Shown: positions 45,023 to 54,790 of the stretch, piece by piece | How the letters are laid out: each line of letters opens with the position of its first letter | Position numbering within the stretch: the first letter of the stretch is position 1 | Assembly: GCA_028023455.1 (NCBI GenBank) | Contig: JAQFVV010000207.1 | Span: forward strand, 1,146,208-1,210,207 | DNA: 64,000 nt | From: Epiperipatus broadwayi | Lineage: Eukaryota > Onychophora > Udeonychophora > Euonychophora > Peripatidae | Reading direction: 5' to 3' | Translations under genes and position numbers: made by a program | Notes under the pieces: generated by a model | Database searches by the model: none | Told to the model about the DNA's origin: nothing | Seen by the model: the letters and a program-made list of their open reading frames with translations, nothing else

Positions 45023-45048
45023 CTGATGAGTGCTGGTTTAGCACGAAA
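45023..45048 (+). ncRNA. Hammerhead-ribozyme-type core
   Basis: CTGATGA (45023-45029) is followed by GTGCT-GGTTT-AGCAC, a perfect 5-bp stem II, then GAAA (45045-45048). This is the exact catalytic-core layout of hammerhead ribozymes. Stems I and III and the cleavage triplet could not be matched confidently by eye: GAAATA could pair weakly with a downstream TATC, giving only about 3 bp. Such cores are known at ends of Penelope-like elements and in some repeats. It may be a relic; activity is not implied. Confidence 0.45.
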
Positions 45049-45659
45049 TACTAATATTGGTGATTATTTATCTTTTGTACTGAAACAGACAGATCGAAGG
45101 ATCGATCTTAGTTTCATAGTTTTCATTTTGAAGTACGGTAATTCTAAATCACTATTTACCCGCAATGAGGCTTTTTCTATTCCAGGCCACATAAATTTTA
45201 AGTTAGTTATTTTATGCTTTGTTTAAAAGAATTTAATGTAAATATTACAAGTATAAATATTACAAATTATGATAAATAATATTCGTGTGTGTGGTTTGTA
45301 GGTTTATATTCGCTCAATTTAAAAGTTTCATTGCGTGTATATATTTTTTTTTAATTTTAATCTTTCAAAATTATACAAAGTCATTTAAAAATGCTGATCA
45401 AAAGTCACATTCCTTTGATCGGTATTTTTAGTCAAATCTTACGTGTACAAGATGTATAGAATAATTAGTTTGTACTTTGAAAGTTAAGATAATGAATTTC
45501 AATTTTGTATTCACGAATTCCTATGTAATTATTTAGTTTGTCAATTTAGAATCATGTATTGAATTTAGAAATAAATGTAAATCAAACAATGGAAATGAGA
45601 AATGTAGGACTCTTATCAAGAAAGGCGAATGCAATTGTATAGTCAAAATTAGATATTGC
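45049..45659. other. No feature seen
   Basis: AT-rich. A 78-codon open frame (44990-45226) runs through the hammerhead core, so is unlikely to be a real protein. Confidence 0.4.
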
Positions 45660-46001
45660 TGGAGGCCAGAAAATCAAAGGAGGCGGAGTCATGAACAAAA
45701 ACTATGCAGAGTGATCAACCGTAGCCATCTTATGTTATAATATACTAGGGGACTCTACTTTTTGACTTTGCTGTGGGTAGACCGCCTTGGGCTACAGCAA
45801 AGTAGTTGTGCCAGAGAAACCATCTCAACTGTGATTAAGAAGTTGCCCGGTAAATTGCAATAATGTTGGGCTAAGTCCAAGAAGCTGATCCCTGTTCTGC
45901 CGATTTAAATCTTTCAAGCCGCTGACCCATAATGTTTCCTGTGCTTCCAGTTTTCTCAATTCCAACCTTTAAATTAATCATGCCGTTCTAAGGAATCCAA
46001 A
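45660..46001 (+). promoter_or_regulatory. Candidate promoter and 5' leader
   Basis: A GC-richer island in AT-rich DNA. It has GGAGGCGGAGTC (about 45680), a YY1-like element (GTAGCCATCTTATG at about 45721, reverse complement AAGATGGC), and a 10-bp perfect inverted repeat ACTTTGCTGT/ACAGCAAAGT at 45765-45774 and 45794-45803. No TATA box is convincing. It precedes a short open first-exon candidate. It could equally be an unrecognised repeat. Confidence 0.25.
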
Positions 46002-46062
46002 ATGCGCGCCTACGTTCTGCATAAACATTACCGCAAGGAGAAAAGCCGGACGAAGAAGAATG
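46002..46062 (+). CDS. Weak candidate: first coding exon of an unknown gene
   Basis: ATG at 46002 opens MRAYVLHKHYRKEKSRTKKN and reaches a donor-like AATG/GTAACT at 46062/46063. The 20 codons are basic with GC-rich third positions (CGC, GCC, TAC, CTG, CGG, ACG), unlike all surrounding frames. Continuing past the donor, the frame becomes AT-rich low-complexity. No downstream exon is identified within the window and the protein is not recognised. This is the best hint of a host gene here, but the evidence is composition and a splice consensus only. Confidence 0.25.
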
Positions 46063-47784
46063 GTAACTCTTGTTACATGAACTTTTTAACTTTCCTCTAA
46101 GCTTAATAATTTTATTATTTAATCTGTTATGAATTAATCTAGGTAATTACATGTAAATTTCTTGCTTTCCTTCGTTAAAATGTTACACTAAAGCCTGTCA
46201 GTAAATTTCTTCTCTAATACTTCTGTGCTCTAGTCTTTAGATGATAATTTACTAATATTTTGTGCCTAATGGTAATTCATTAGTGAATATACTTATATTT
46301 TTATTATTACTTACATTTACAAACAAAGCGATGCCAATAATAATATTTTTCAACTCTAGTTAAAGCCATTAAAGTTTATTTCATAGTATTATTAGTATAT
46401 TCATTTTAAAAGTAATTTTCTTTTATCGAACTAAAAAATTTGGTTCGTTTATGTTGAGTTGAGAAGTATTCAAGTACTTGCATTGTTCCTTTTATTTTGT
46501 CAAAATGATATTTTAATCTTTGCTCCAAATAACAGATATAAAATAAAGTCTAAATTTTTATTATCTTATGTTTTATATATGAACGGAGTAATAATATAAA
46601 GTGAATATTTTTGTTACTATTATTACCTTCCGAACAACCTGGGGAGTTATGGGTTTCAGAGTGAAATTAATTAATCGTTACTTTTGTGATCTTTTGATTT
46701 CGCTATGTTTTATTTTGAATAGTCATATCAGATTGTTGTGTAGAAAATGTTACGGAGAGATAATCAAGGTTTTATATAGTTTCGCTTTAAGTCCACTTCC
46801 GATCACTCTTCCTCGATGTTACTGTGGCAGTGCCTTTTCCTTCGCCTAAATTGGCGTCTCATTTTTACTACCAATTGGAAAGAAAGAAATTCTTCTCCAG
46901 ATAATCTCTTGGATCACCGGGGTTCGAAAATGATCCCGGCTGGTTGTAGTGTCCCGGATCTACTTGGGGGCATTAAGACTTGTCAAAGTACAAGCCGCCC
47001 GGTCTTCCGTCAATGCACCGCAAGTTGTTATTGTAGTATATTTTAAGCTCTGCAACCATCAGTACATCATTATTATATTATATTTTTATATAAAACCTCC
47101 TCCAATTATTCGTATACGTAATGGTTTGAATCTATTAAAATCAAACAACTTAATATAAAATAGTAATTGAATATTTTAAATGCTCAAATTACTCTGATTC
47201 TCATATCAACTCATACGACCATTTAAAACATATAAATATTGGCATGCGTTTTGTCTATCAGTCTAAAATGATTATTAAGGACTAGTAGCAAATTATTAGA
47301 AATATACGCATGAAAATTTTACCGTATCTGTACATAGTATTCAATGATTTCAATAATTATTAAAAATTTATCTAATCTATTTTTGTCGCTCTTGTCTTAT
47401 TACTCTCGAAATCTAGTTAAGCACCTGCTGTCTGTATCGACAACTTAAATATATATTGAATTAGTAACTGTACCAATATCCCGAATATAAGATATATATG
47501 AATAACTGATTGTAGGGTAATTTAGTCTGTGTTTTCCAATGAGCTAGTAAAGGGAAAACCACGTACCGTTGTTGCGTTGTTCATCGGTTGGTCATGCCAG
47601 GGGTTTGGGTTTGAATTTGGTTTGCATTTTGGAATTTATTCCTAGATGTGGACTGGGTTTGAATTCGGATTACTGTGCATGATTAAGCATGGTGATTTTA
47701 CCGGTACAGTACATGTGTGTTGCTATGTGTATCAGTTATATGAGATAGTGTGGATAGTTGAAGGTTGCTTGAAAATCTGAGTTC
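46063..47784. other. Intergenic or intronic; GC-richer patch, no gene supported
   Basis: A GC-richer patch at about 46780-47045 (including GATCACCGGGGTTCGAAAAT) contains open frames of 69-82 codons in two registers with no recognisable domain. The GGTTCGAA word resembles a B-box, but no tRNA fold surrounds it. About 47530-47700 is also mildly GC-rich and unassigned. Confidence 0.35.
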
Positions 47785-47961
47785 AAATCCCCAATCATCA
47801 TCAACCATGATCAATCCACTGCAGGATGAAGGTCTCTCCAAGTTTAATCCATCTTCTCCGATCTTTAGCTTCTCTTTTCCACAACACCCCTGCACATTTT
47901 CTTATTTCATCCATCCATCTCACATGTGGTCTCTTTCTGGGTCTTTTACAAAATCCCCAAT
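47785..47961 (-). mobile_element. 155-bp 5'-truncated RTE insertion with 11-bp target duplication
   Basis: AAATCCCCAAT occurs at 47785-47795 and 47951-47961. Between them (47796-47950, minus strand) is the extreme 3' end of the RTE family: the complement of the RPRKRPHVRWMDEIR coding block through GAGAGACCTTCATCCTGC and ATTGATC, with a CATCATCAACCATG tail. The frame is intact over this piece and close to the 13.7-kb copy. This is a textbook target-primed insertion aborted after about 150 nt. Confidence 0.92.
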
Positions 47962-48499
47962 ACTTACATTAATTTAAAATGTTAATGACCTTTTAATTAT
48001 TACTCGTTACCGAATTCTTTTCCCCTCCACTTAATTGTTTAGTCTTTCAGAGTAACACTAAACATTCTTTCTTAAAAAATTTTGATTTTTTTTTTTAATA
48101 TTTTTTAAAATTTATTTCAATAAATTTCACTCTTAACAAACACTATAATCATTATGTAGCGACCTACATTGGTACAATATATTTGCAAATAATAAATATA
48201 ATAAATACTAAAAACTATTATTTCAATTTTGACAATATAAAATATTTATTAAAATGAAATATATAGTGAGATTTATAAAGAGCAATAACTTATTTCTTAT
48301 TGAACAGTTATTCCATCAGTAATAAAATTACATAATTAAAAACATCAGAATTGTTATAACTTAGTTTGTAAAGCCTAAATGAATAATGTTCACATGATCC
48401 AAAACTAATAAAATAAGTTTGAAATTTAAAATTCTAATATTTAAAAGCTGTCAAAAATTTTGCTATATTCTATACAAAATGGTTCTTTTTCAGAAAATT
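47962..48499. other. No feature seen
   Basis: AT-rich spacer; no gene recognised. The left limit of the following Penelope-like relic is not defined and could lie within this stretch. Confidence 0.35.
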
Positions 48500-48868
48500 T
48501 ATAAGCTACAATAGTATATTGATGACTTCTTATTAACTGTCTTCAATATTTTTAATATAAACTTGACCAAATCATGTTATTCTTTTAAAATAAGAAATAT
48601 TATATATATATCTTTATCAAAAAATGTATAAATATATGAACAAATTATGAGTAATATATATAAAAAATTAATAAAACACAATGGCAGATAGATTTATTTA
48701 TAAAGGATGTTAATAAGATAGATAAGAATATTAAATTTGTTATAGAAAAAGAAGAGAATAAAATACTAACATATTTAATATGAAGAAGGGAAATGTAGAA
48801 TTGAAACATCAATTCATAAGAAAAGTGATATAGATAATAATATAACTAATTGATATTTAAATATAAAT

Positions 48869-49093
48869 ATGAGATATAAAATAAATAGAATACATTTTAC
48901 AATTCATAGAGTGGTAATTTATTGTTCAAGTAAAGAAGATTATGTTAAACAGATAGAATTAATTAAAAAAGAATTTATAAATGATGATTATCCATATAAA
49001 TTTATAAATGATAATATTAGATTAATAGAAAATAATATAAATCTACTAATAATAAAGAATAAAGAAAAAGTAATAATAAAGTTAATTATATAG
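48869..49093 (+). pseudogene. Penelope-like RT C-terminal fragment
   Basis: A 74-codon open frame containing HRVVIYCSSKEDYVKQIELI and DDYPYKFINDNI. In the family this block (C-S-S-x-E-x...GYP.KFI) closes the reverse transcriptase before the connector to the nuclease. The rest of the nuclease lies in a different frame from about 49250. Confidence 0.7.
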
Positions 49094-49265
49094 GTATAAA
49101 GATAGGGGATAATTATGTAGTTAAAAATTTAAATAAAGTTATAGGTAAAATTTAAAAAAAGTTTAGTAATGTATTAAATGTTAAAGTCGTTAATAAAAGG
49201 AGTAAAAATATGATTAGTATTTTAGAAAATAACTATATATTAGTATTTATAATAACAATTTAGAT

Positions 49266-49500
49266 AATAAAATAAATGGCATATATGAGACTAATTGTAA
49301 GAAGTGTCAAATTAATAATATAAAAATAAATTATGTTGAAGAAACATGTAATTCAATATATAGAAGACTATTACAATATAAATATGATAAAAATTCACCA
49401 ATATTAGAGACAGGGCATGAGTTTGAAAAGGATTCTATAAGGATGATACAATTTTCTGATAATAAAAAAAATAGAAAAATAGAAGAGTTGACCGGCAAAA
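49266..49500 (+). pseudogene. GIY-YIG endonuclease fragment
   Basis: An open stretch encoding NKINGIYETNCKKCQ, NYVEETCNSIYRRLLQYKYD, ILETGHEFEKDSIRMIQF and ending KIEELTGKNF. It retains GIY and the Tyr of the second motif plus the RL..H/Y helix, but YIG has become YVE, so catalysis is doubtful. The CxxC after GIY is typical of the Penelope type. Confidence 0.7.
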
Positions 49501-49574
49501 ATTTTTGATATAAAATACAAAATTTAAAAAAAAAAATTTTTTTCTCATGTGTTTAGTTATATAAGAAATAGGAA

Positions 49575-50917
49575 GAGGGAACTGCTAATAAGAAAAGAGG
49601 AAGAGTGCAAAAAGAAGAGAGGATATGGAAATTATGTTGAAAACGTGCAAGGGTGGGTAAAAAGATGGGGGTTAAATTTAGTGAAGAAAAATAAAATATA
49701 ATGATGGTTAATACTGGGGAAAGAGAAGATGTAGAATTTTTATTGGGGGATATAAAGTTAAGTGTGGTGGATAGATATAGGTATTTAGGATTCATCTTAT
49801 GTAATCAGGAAAATTGCTTGGATGAATGGGAGAAAAAATTGGTAAATGAAGCAAAGAAACGAAAGCGTTTGGTAAAGAAACTAACAGTATTTTCATATAA
49901 TAAATATGATGTAGCTAGAATAGTATGAAAGGGAGTTGCAGTAGCAGGGGTAACATATGGTAATAATGCATTATGTGTTAGTAAAAGGGTTTTATATTAT
50001 TTAGAGAAAGTACAAAGGGAAGTAGGAAGAAAAACATTAGATGCAGAGATGTGGACAACAAAGGAGGCAATTCAAGTATAAATGGGATCGTCATGTTTTT
50101 ATATGAGAGATGCAAAAAGCAAAATGAAAATGTTTGGTAGGTTGCAGTTTATGGATAGTAAAACAATAGAAAAATAGTGTTCAATTGGGTTATGAGTAAA
50201 GGGCAGGTAACAAGATGGGTGAGAAAGGTAATGCAGGATGGGAAAGATTTGGATAAGGGATTTATATCAGTATACTTGTATAAAAGGTGGGATGATTGTG
50301 TTAGGAGAATTGTTGAGTGTTATAGTGGTAAGGAATGGGATAAAAGAATAGAAGCATTAATAAAAAAAAGGGAGTTGGAGAGATGGAGAAGTAGTATGGA
50401 GGGTAAGAAGAGTTTAAATATATATAGAAGTAAACAAATTATTGGATGCAAGTTAATTTATGACAATAGTAAGGAAAGTAGTTTATTATTTAAGGCTCGA
50501 ATGGGATCTTTAGCAACAAGAGAATATGCATGTAAATGGAAAACCATGGATAATTTAGTGTGCAAATTGTGTAAGGAAGGTATAGAAAATATTAGGCATC
50601 TGTTGATTGAATGTAAATGTTTGAAAGCAGAAAGGGTAAAGATAATGAAGTTATGGGAGAATAGACATGAACAAAGTGACTATACAGAAAGTGAGTGATT
50701 AGTTTTTATGTTGGGTTTGTGAAGAGATAAGGGGGATTTAGATATAAAGGCCATAGAGTTGACAAAGATTATGTTGTGGAAATGGGATGGGGCAGAAAAT
50801 GGGAAGACTTAAGAGTGGGAAGTGGAGAATAAAATGGCTAACAGGTTTATCTGGGCATAATTGCTGAGATATTTTTGACTTCGTTTAAGGAGAAGCCAAA
50901 TACATCACATCACATCA
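49575..50917 (+). mobile_element. APE-type LINE copy A (5'-truncated)
   Basis: This copy starts just after the RT FADD motif position (RRREDMEIML-like coding from about 49595) and runs to an (ACATC)n tail at 50901-50917. It parallels copy B (52620-53945) throughout: NTGERED, SYNKYDVARIV, NWVMSKGQVTRWVRKVM, CKLCKEGIENIRHLLIEC. Stops occur at about 49676, 49926, 50080 and 50175. Copy B follows immediately with no spacer. Confidence 0.85.
49701..50698 (+). pseudogene. LINE copy A, RT C-terminal region
   Basis: Two main open pieces (49701-49928 and 50177-50698), joined by a stretch with stops. The first has LSVVDRYRYLGFILCNQ, the YLG block that follows motif C. The second has the connector TRWVRKVMQDGKDLDKGF and a C-terminal zinc-binding-like CKLCKEGIENIRHLLIEC (C-x2-C-x8-H-x4-C) before an early stop after DYTESE. 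It corresponds to the last about 390 residues of copy B. Confidence 0.8.
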
Positions 50918-51258
50918 AGAGAATAATGGTTATAGGAGATATGAATGGGCATATTGAAGAAATTGATGATGTAGACAATAAGAATGAACAGCTTTTGAAG
51001 AAATTTTGTCAGAGAGTAAATTTGAGCATTGGAAACTTATCTAATATTTATGAGGGACAATATATAAGGTCTAGGAATAATATATCCCACACAATAGATT
51101 ATATATTGGTAGAGAAAGAAGGAATGAATAAAGTACGGAAAATTAAGGTGTTTGATAATGAAGAGAGAGTATGTAATAGTGATCATAATTTTGTTGTAAT
51201 TGAAATGGTTAGTAATGTGATGAAAAATAGGAATAGAAGTAGAAACAATAGTGAATGA
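50875..51258 (+). pseudogene. APE endonuclease C-terminal half
   Basis: The frame includes the tail of copy A and then VIGDMNGHIEEID (the GD.N.H motif), IDYILVEK (the IDYI..S motif position) and VCNSDHNFVVIE (the SDH motif). Three of the four catalytic APE blocks are present in correct order; the N-terminal half is missing through 5' truncation. The ORF stops at TGA 51256-51258 in what is normally a short linker (NNSECGWRVN), and the next ORF continues in the same reading direction. Confidence 0.8.
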
Positions 51259-51321
51259 TGTGGATGGAGAGTAAATGATAAGAATAAGTTAGAAGAGTAT
51301 AAAATACAAGTTGAAGAAACC

Positions 51322-52131
51322 ATGGAAGAGTTGATTGTAAATGAGTATGAGAACTGGTGTGATGAAATATTAAAAGTTGCAAATAGGGTTTTAGGTGAGA
51401 ATATTCAGAAAAATAAAAGTAATAGAAAAATGAAAGTTAGTAAAAGTGTAAAAGAGAGGGAAAAAGCATGCAGAGAATATAAGTGTGCTATTAAGAACAA
51501 AGAAAGTGAAAAAGATATTAATGCTAAATGGGAAAAGTACTTAGAAAAGAAGAAGTTAGCTAAAATAGATAATTATAGAGAGAGAATGAAACTAAACAGT
51601 AAATTATTGAATGATATTAATAAAAGTGGAAGAGATGGGACTAAAAAATTTTGGAATTACATTAAAAGAAGAAATTTACTGGAGAGAGAGATAGTATTAC
51701 TGGATGAGGAGGGAATAGAGTGTAGCTCTAGAGAAGAATTAGAGAGAATATTGAATAGTTATGTAATGGATATAGAAAAGATGTTAGATGTAAAGGACAG
51801 AGGAATAGAAAATATGAAAGCATGTAGTAATGGGAATATTGCATTTACAGAAAATGAACTGAATGAGGCAGGGAAGAAATTGAGAAGTGGTAAGGCTAGA
51901 GGATTAGATGGATGGGCAGCAGAGATGGTAATGAATTTGGGGCATAGGGCAAAAGTAAAGTTACTATCATGTTTTAATAAGATGGCACAGAAGAGAGTTT
52001 TTCCGGGTAGTTGGATAAATACAAGAGTAAGATTATTATTTAAAGGAAAAAGTAAGGATCTTAGAAAGTTAAATAATTATAGACCAATAGCAGTACATCA
52101 GTTTTATATAAAGTTTTTTCATAAATGGTAG
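51322..52131 (+). pseudogene. LINE linker and reverse transcriptase N-terminal part
   Basis: A 269-codon frame. The first about 130 residues are a lysine-rich helical linker (KEREKACREYKCAIKNKESE, RDGTKKFWNYIKRR). The RT fingers follow: GKARGLDGWAAEMV (about 193-206), RVLLLFKGKSKDLRKLNNYRPIAV-like block (about 235-260; the sequence seen is RVRLLFKGKSKD then NNYRPIAV). It stops at TAG soon after, where the RT should go on. The next pieces are frame-shifted but collinear. Confidence 0.82.
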
Positions 52132-52246
52132 CTGGAAGAGTTGCAAAATGGATGGAAGAAAATAAGGTAGTGGAGGAAATGCAAGGAGGTTTTAGGCCAG
52201 ATAGCATATAGGAGATAGTTTATTTGTAGTTACATAACTTATAGAT

Positions 52247-52619
52247 ATGAGTAGAAATTCGGGTAGACAATTATATATGAGTTTTATAGATATAGAGAAG
52301 GCATATGATAGAGTGAATAGAAATAAATTATGGATAAGTTTAGAAAATCTGGGAATGGATGTAGCTTTAGTGGGTGTTATTAAGAAATTATATGAAAATA
52401 ATTACTATACATATCAATTAGGGTATATAGAATCAGTTAAAGTTGAAAATGGGGTGGGACTGAGGCAATGATGCCCTATGTCACCTATTTTGTTTGTGTT
52501 GTATTTGAGTGAAATGGAGAGAGCAATAGAAAGACTAGGAATAGAAATAGAGATACCATTAACAGGTAGCAAGAGAGTATATACATTGTCCGGTCTTTTT
52601 TTTTGCGGATGATGTCTTT
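52247..52619 (+). pseudogene. LINE reverse transcriptase palm
   Basis: 52247-52471 encodes LYMSFIDIEKAYDRVNR (motif A, catalytic Asp) and ENGVGLRQ, after which a TGA replaces the Gly codon of the RQG block. The same frame continues CPMSPILFVLYLSEMERAIE. At about 52590 an extra T shifts the frame so that FADDVFLCAE (motif C, 52598-52625) is read in the next ORF's frame. All palm blocks are present; breaks are single events. Confidence 0.82.
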
Positions 52620-53834
52620 TTGTGTGCAGAAAGAAGAGAAGATATGGAAGTTATGCTGAGGACATATGCAAGGGTAGGTAAAGATATGGGGATTAAATTT
52701 AGTGAAGAAAAATCAAATATAATGATGGTGAATACTGGGGAAAGAGAAGACAAAGATTTCTTATTGGGGGATATAAAGTTAAGTGTGGTGAATAGATATA
52801 GTTATTTGGGAATCATCTTGAGTAATAAAAAAAATTGCTTGGATGAATGGCAGAAAAAATTGATAAATGAAGCAAAGAAAATAAAGGGATTGATAAAGAA
52901 ATTAACAGTGTTTTCATATAATAAATATGATGTAGCTAGAATTGTATGGAAGGAAGTGGCAGTAGCAGGGTTAACATATGACAATGATGCATTCTGTGTT
53001 AGTAAAGGGGTATTAGATTGCTTAGAAAAAGAACAAAGGGAAGTCAGAAGACATGCATTAGATGCTGAGGTGTGGATAGCAAAAGAGGCAATTCAAGGAG
53101 AAATGGGATGGTCAAGTTTTTATATGAGGGATGCAAAAAGCAAATTGAAAATGTTCAGTAGATTGCAGTTTATGGATAATAAAAAAATAGCCAAAATAGT
53201 ATTTAATTGGGTTACAAATAAAGGGCAGGCAACAAGATGGGTGAGAAAGGTAATGTGGTATGCAGAAGATTTGGATGAAGAAGTTATGTCAGTATACTTG
53301 TATAAAAAATGGGATGAATGTGTTAAGAGGATTGTTGAGTGTTGCAGTGGGAAGGAGTGGGATAAAAGAATAGATGCATTAATAAAGAATAGGGAGTTGG
53401 AGAGATGGAGAACTAGTATGGAGAGTAAAATGAGTTTAAATATATATAAAAGTAAACGGAACATTGAGTGTGAGTTAATTTATGATAATAGTAAGGAAAG
53501 TAGTTTATTGTTTAAGGCTCAAATGGGATCTTTAGCAACAAGGGAATATACACGTAAATGGAAAAATATGGGTGATTTAGTCTGCAAGTTGTGTAAAGAA
53601 GGCATAGGAAATATTAGACATCTGTTACTTCAATGTAAATGTTTGGAAGTGGAAAGGGTACATATAATGAAGTTATGGAAGGTTAAATATGAACAAAGTG
53701 ATTATACAGAAAGTGAGTTATTGGTTTTTATGTTATGTTTGGGAAAAAATAAGGGGGATTTAGATATGAAGATCATGGAGTTGACAAAGATTATGTTGTG
53801 GAAATGGGATGGAGCAGATTATGGGGAAATTTAG
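52620..53834 (+). CDS. LINE C-terminal ORF: post-catalytic RT and zinc-binding-like end
   Basis: An intact 404-codon frame, the longest in the window, starting with MCAERREDMEVML just after FADDVFL. Visible blocks are KEKSNIMMVNTGERED-like (EEKSNIMMVNTGERED), RYSYLGIILSN (YLG block), a long helical region with GEMGWSSFYMRDAKSK, NKGQATRWVRKVM, MGSLATREY, and CKLCKEGIGNIRHLLLQC at about 321-338. It ends LWKWDGADYGEI. No catalytic residue lies in this ORF alone; it is the 3' part of a broken pol gene. It shows little decay compared with copy A, so copy B is the younger of the two. Minus-strand open frames over it are shadows. Confidence 0.82.
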   Translation: MCAERREDMEVMLRTYARVGKDMGIKFSEEKSNIMMVNTGEREDKDFLLGDIKLSVVNRYSYLGIILSNKKNCLDEWQKKLINEAKKIKGLIKKLTVFSYNKYDVARIVWKEVAVAGLTYDNDAFCVSKGVLDCLEKEQREVRRHALDAEVWIAKEAIQGEMGWSSFYMRDAKSKLKMFSRLQFMDNKKIAKIVFNWVTNKGQATRWVRKVMWYAEDLDEEVMSVYLYKKWDECVKRIVECCSGKEWDKRIDALIKNRELERWRTSMESKMSLNIYKSKRNIECELIYDNSKESSLLFKAQMGSLATREYTRKWKNMGDLVCKLCKEGIGNIRHLLLQCKCLEVERVHIMKLWKVKYEQSDYTESELLVFMLCLGKNKGDLDMKIMELTKIMLWKWDGADYGEI

Positions 53835-53947
53835 GGTGGACAATGGAAAAGGAAGGTAAAGTGGCTAACAGGTTTCTCTGGGCATAGCTGTTGAGAGATT
53901 CCTGACTCCATTTAAGGATAAGTCATAGTACATCATATCACATCAAA

Positions 53948-54640
53948 ATTTAAAGAGAGGGAACTAAAAGTATAATGATAAAGTTTTAAATTTTTAATTT
54001 GGCAGTTGAAGTTAGAAGATATATAAAAGGTGATTTAAAAAATGTGTTTAAAATAATAATATTATAGATAAAAATAAATTATAAATTATTGAATGAATAA
54101 ATTATAATATTGATTGTTAGTAAAATGAATAATAATAATGTAAAATATAAAAGATATTAAGTTAGAGTTAAATATTTAAAGAGTAATAAAAATAAAATAA
54201 AAAAAGAATAAAAATAAAAATAATTAAAAGAATTAGTTATATAAAAATAGGAAGCTGCTATTATAAGTGTAAAGTTTAAAGAGGGAGGTACTGAAAGTAT
54301 AATGGTAAAATTTTAAAATTTGAATTTAGCATTGAAGTTAGGTGATATAAAAGATGTTTAAAATAATAATATTATAAATTAAAATAGATTATAAATTATT
54401 GAATAAATAAATTATAAATAATGATTGTTAGTAAAATGAATAATAATAATATAAAATATAAAAGATATTAACTTAGAGTTAAATATTATAAGAATATAAT
54501 AAAGAATAAAATTAGAATTTATATAAAAAAATTAATTAATAAATATAGAATGTAAAAAATGGTAAAAAATGAATAATAATAATAATAATAATAATGTAAA
54601 ATATAAAAGATATTATAAGATGTATATAAAGATTGTAAAT
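53948..54640 (+). repeat. About 330-bp tandem repeat, two copies plus fragment
   Basis: Unit 1 (about 53948-54280) and unit 2 (about 54281-54560) share TTTAAAGAG..GG.ACT, AGTATAATG, AATAATAATATTATA, ATTGTTAGTAAAATGAAT and AAAATATAAAAGATATTA. A third fragment near 54560-54620 follows an (AAT)n run. The last block of unit 1 (AGTTATATAAAAATAGGAAG, about 54231) also matches the sequence directly left of the LINEs (AGTTATATAAGAAATAGGAAG, about 49554). This indicates that the LINEs inserted into this array. Confidence 0.7.
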
Positions 54641-54689
54641 TATATGTTCATGTATATTTATATTTATGTTCATATGTTTGTATTATGTT

Positions 54690-54790
54690 GTAGTTGTGAA
54701 GAAGATTGCTGGGGCAATCAAAACTGTAAACTATAAAAGTGGGTGGAAAATAAAGCATTGTGTAACAGTATTAAAGTGTATGGATGATTT
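54690..54790 (+). repeat. Penelope-like 3' end with stem-loop motif
   Basis: GTGAAGAAGATTGC-TGGG-GCAATCAAAACTGT forms a 6-bp stem (GATTGC/GCAATC) between GAAGAA and CAAAAC. This is the layout 'GAAGA-stem-CGAAAC' seen at Penelope-like 3' ends. GGTGGAAAATAAAGCATTGT follows with a poly(A)-type AATAAA. It is the likely 3' end of the 48.5-kb element. Confidence 0.5.

Larger units (their letters stand above)
48500..49510 (+). mobile_element. Penelope-like element relic: RT end and GIY-YIG nuclease
   Basis: YIDDFLLTVFNIF (codons from 48515) is the RT catalytic motif C. After about 160 bp the family order resumes: FIKDVNKIDKNIKFVIEKEE (about 48697), VVIYCSSKEDYVKQIE with FINDDYPYKFI (48905-49010, the 'cys-ser-ser-x-x-D' RT end block), then GIYETNCKKCQ (about 49275), NYVEETCNSIYRRLLQYK (GIY-YIG core; the usual Gly is Glu here) and ETGHEFEKDSIRMIQ. 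Stops and shifts are frequent, so it is inactive. The 3' part of the same element probably resumes after the nested LINEs, at 53948-54790. Confidence 0.78.
50918..53947 (+). mobile_element. APE-type LINE copy B (longer, nearly open)
   Basis: Copy B begins inside the endonuclease (MVIGDMNGH) and continues through SDHNFVVIEM, a linker, RT and the C-terminal CxxC-H-C, ending in a 3'UTR and ACATCATATCACATCA tail. Coding is broken at about 51256, 52129, 52235-52245, 52470 and by an extra T in the poly-T just before FADD (about 52590). The 404-codon 3' ORF is intact. The clade is not certain: APE plus RT plus a C-terminal zinc finger excludes RTE-like organisation and suggests a CR1/Jockey/I-like or L1-like type. 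Confidence 0.85.

Noticed and set aside
44990-45226. 78-codon open frame starting MCGKEDDNLDQ
   Set aside because: It runs straight through the hammerhead-type core and has no domain; the RNA motif explains the region better.
46816-47046. Cysteine-containing 76-codon frame in a GC-richer patch
   Set aside because: Alternative frames are open over the same DNA, no splice signals fit and no family is recognised.
49573-53962. AGAGGGAACT on both sides of the LINE block as a target duplication
   Set aside because: The word is part of the 330-bp tandem unit that surrounds the insertion, so it may be ordinary repeat homology rather than a duplication made at insertion.
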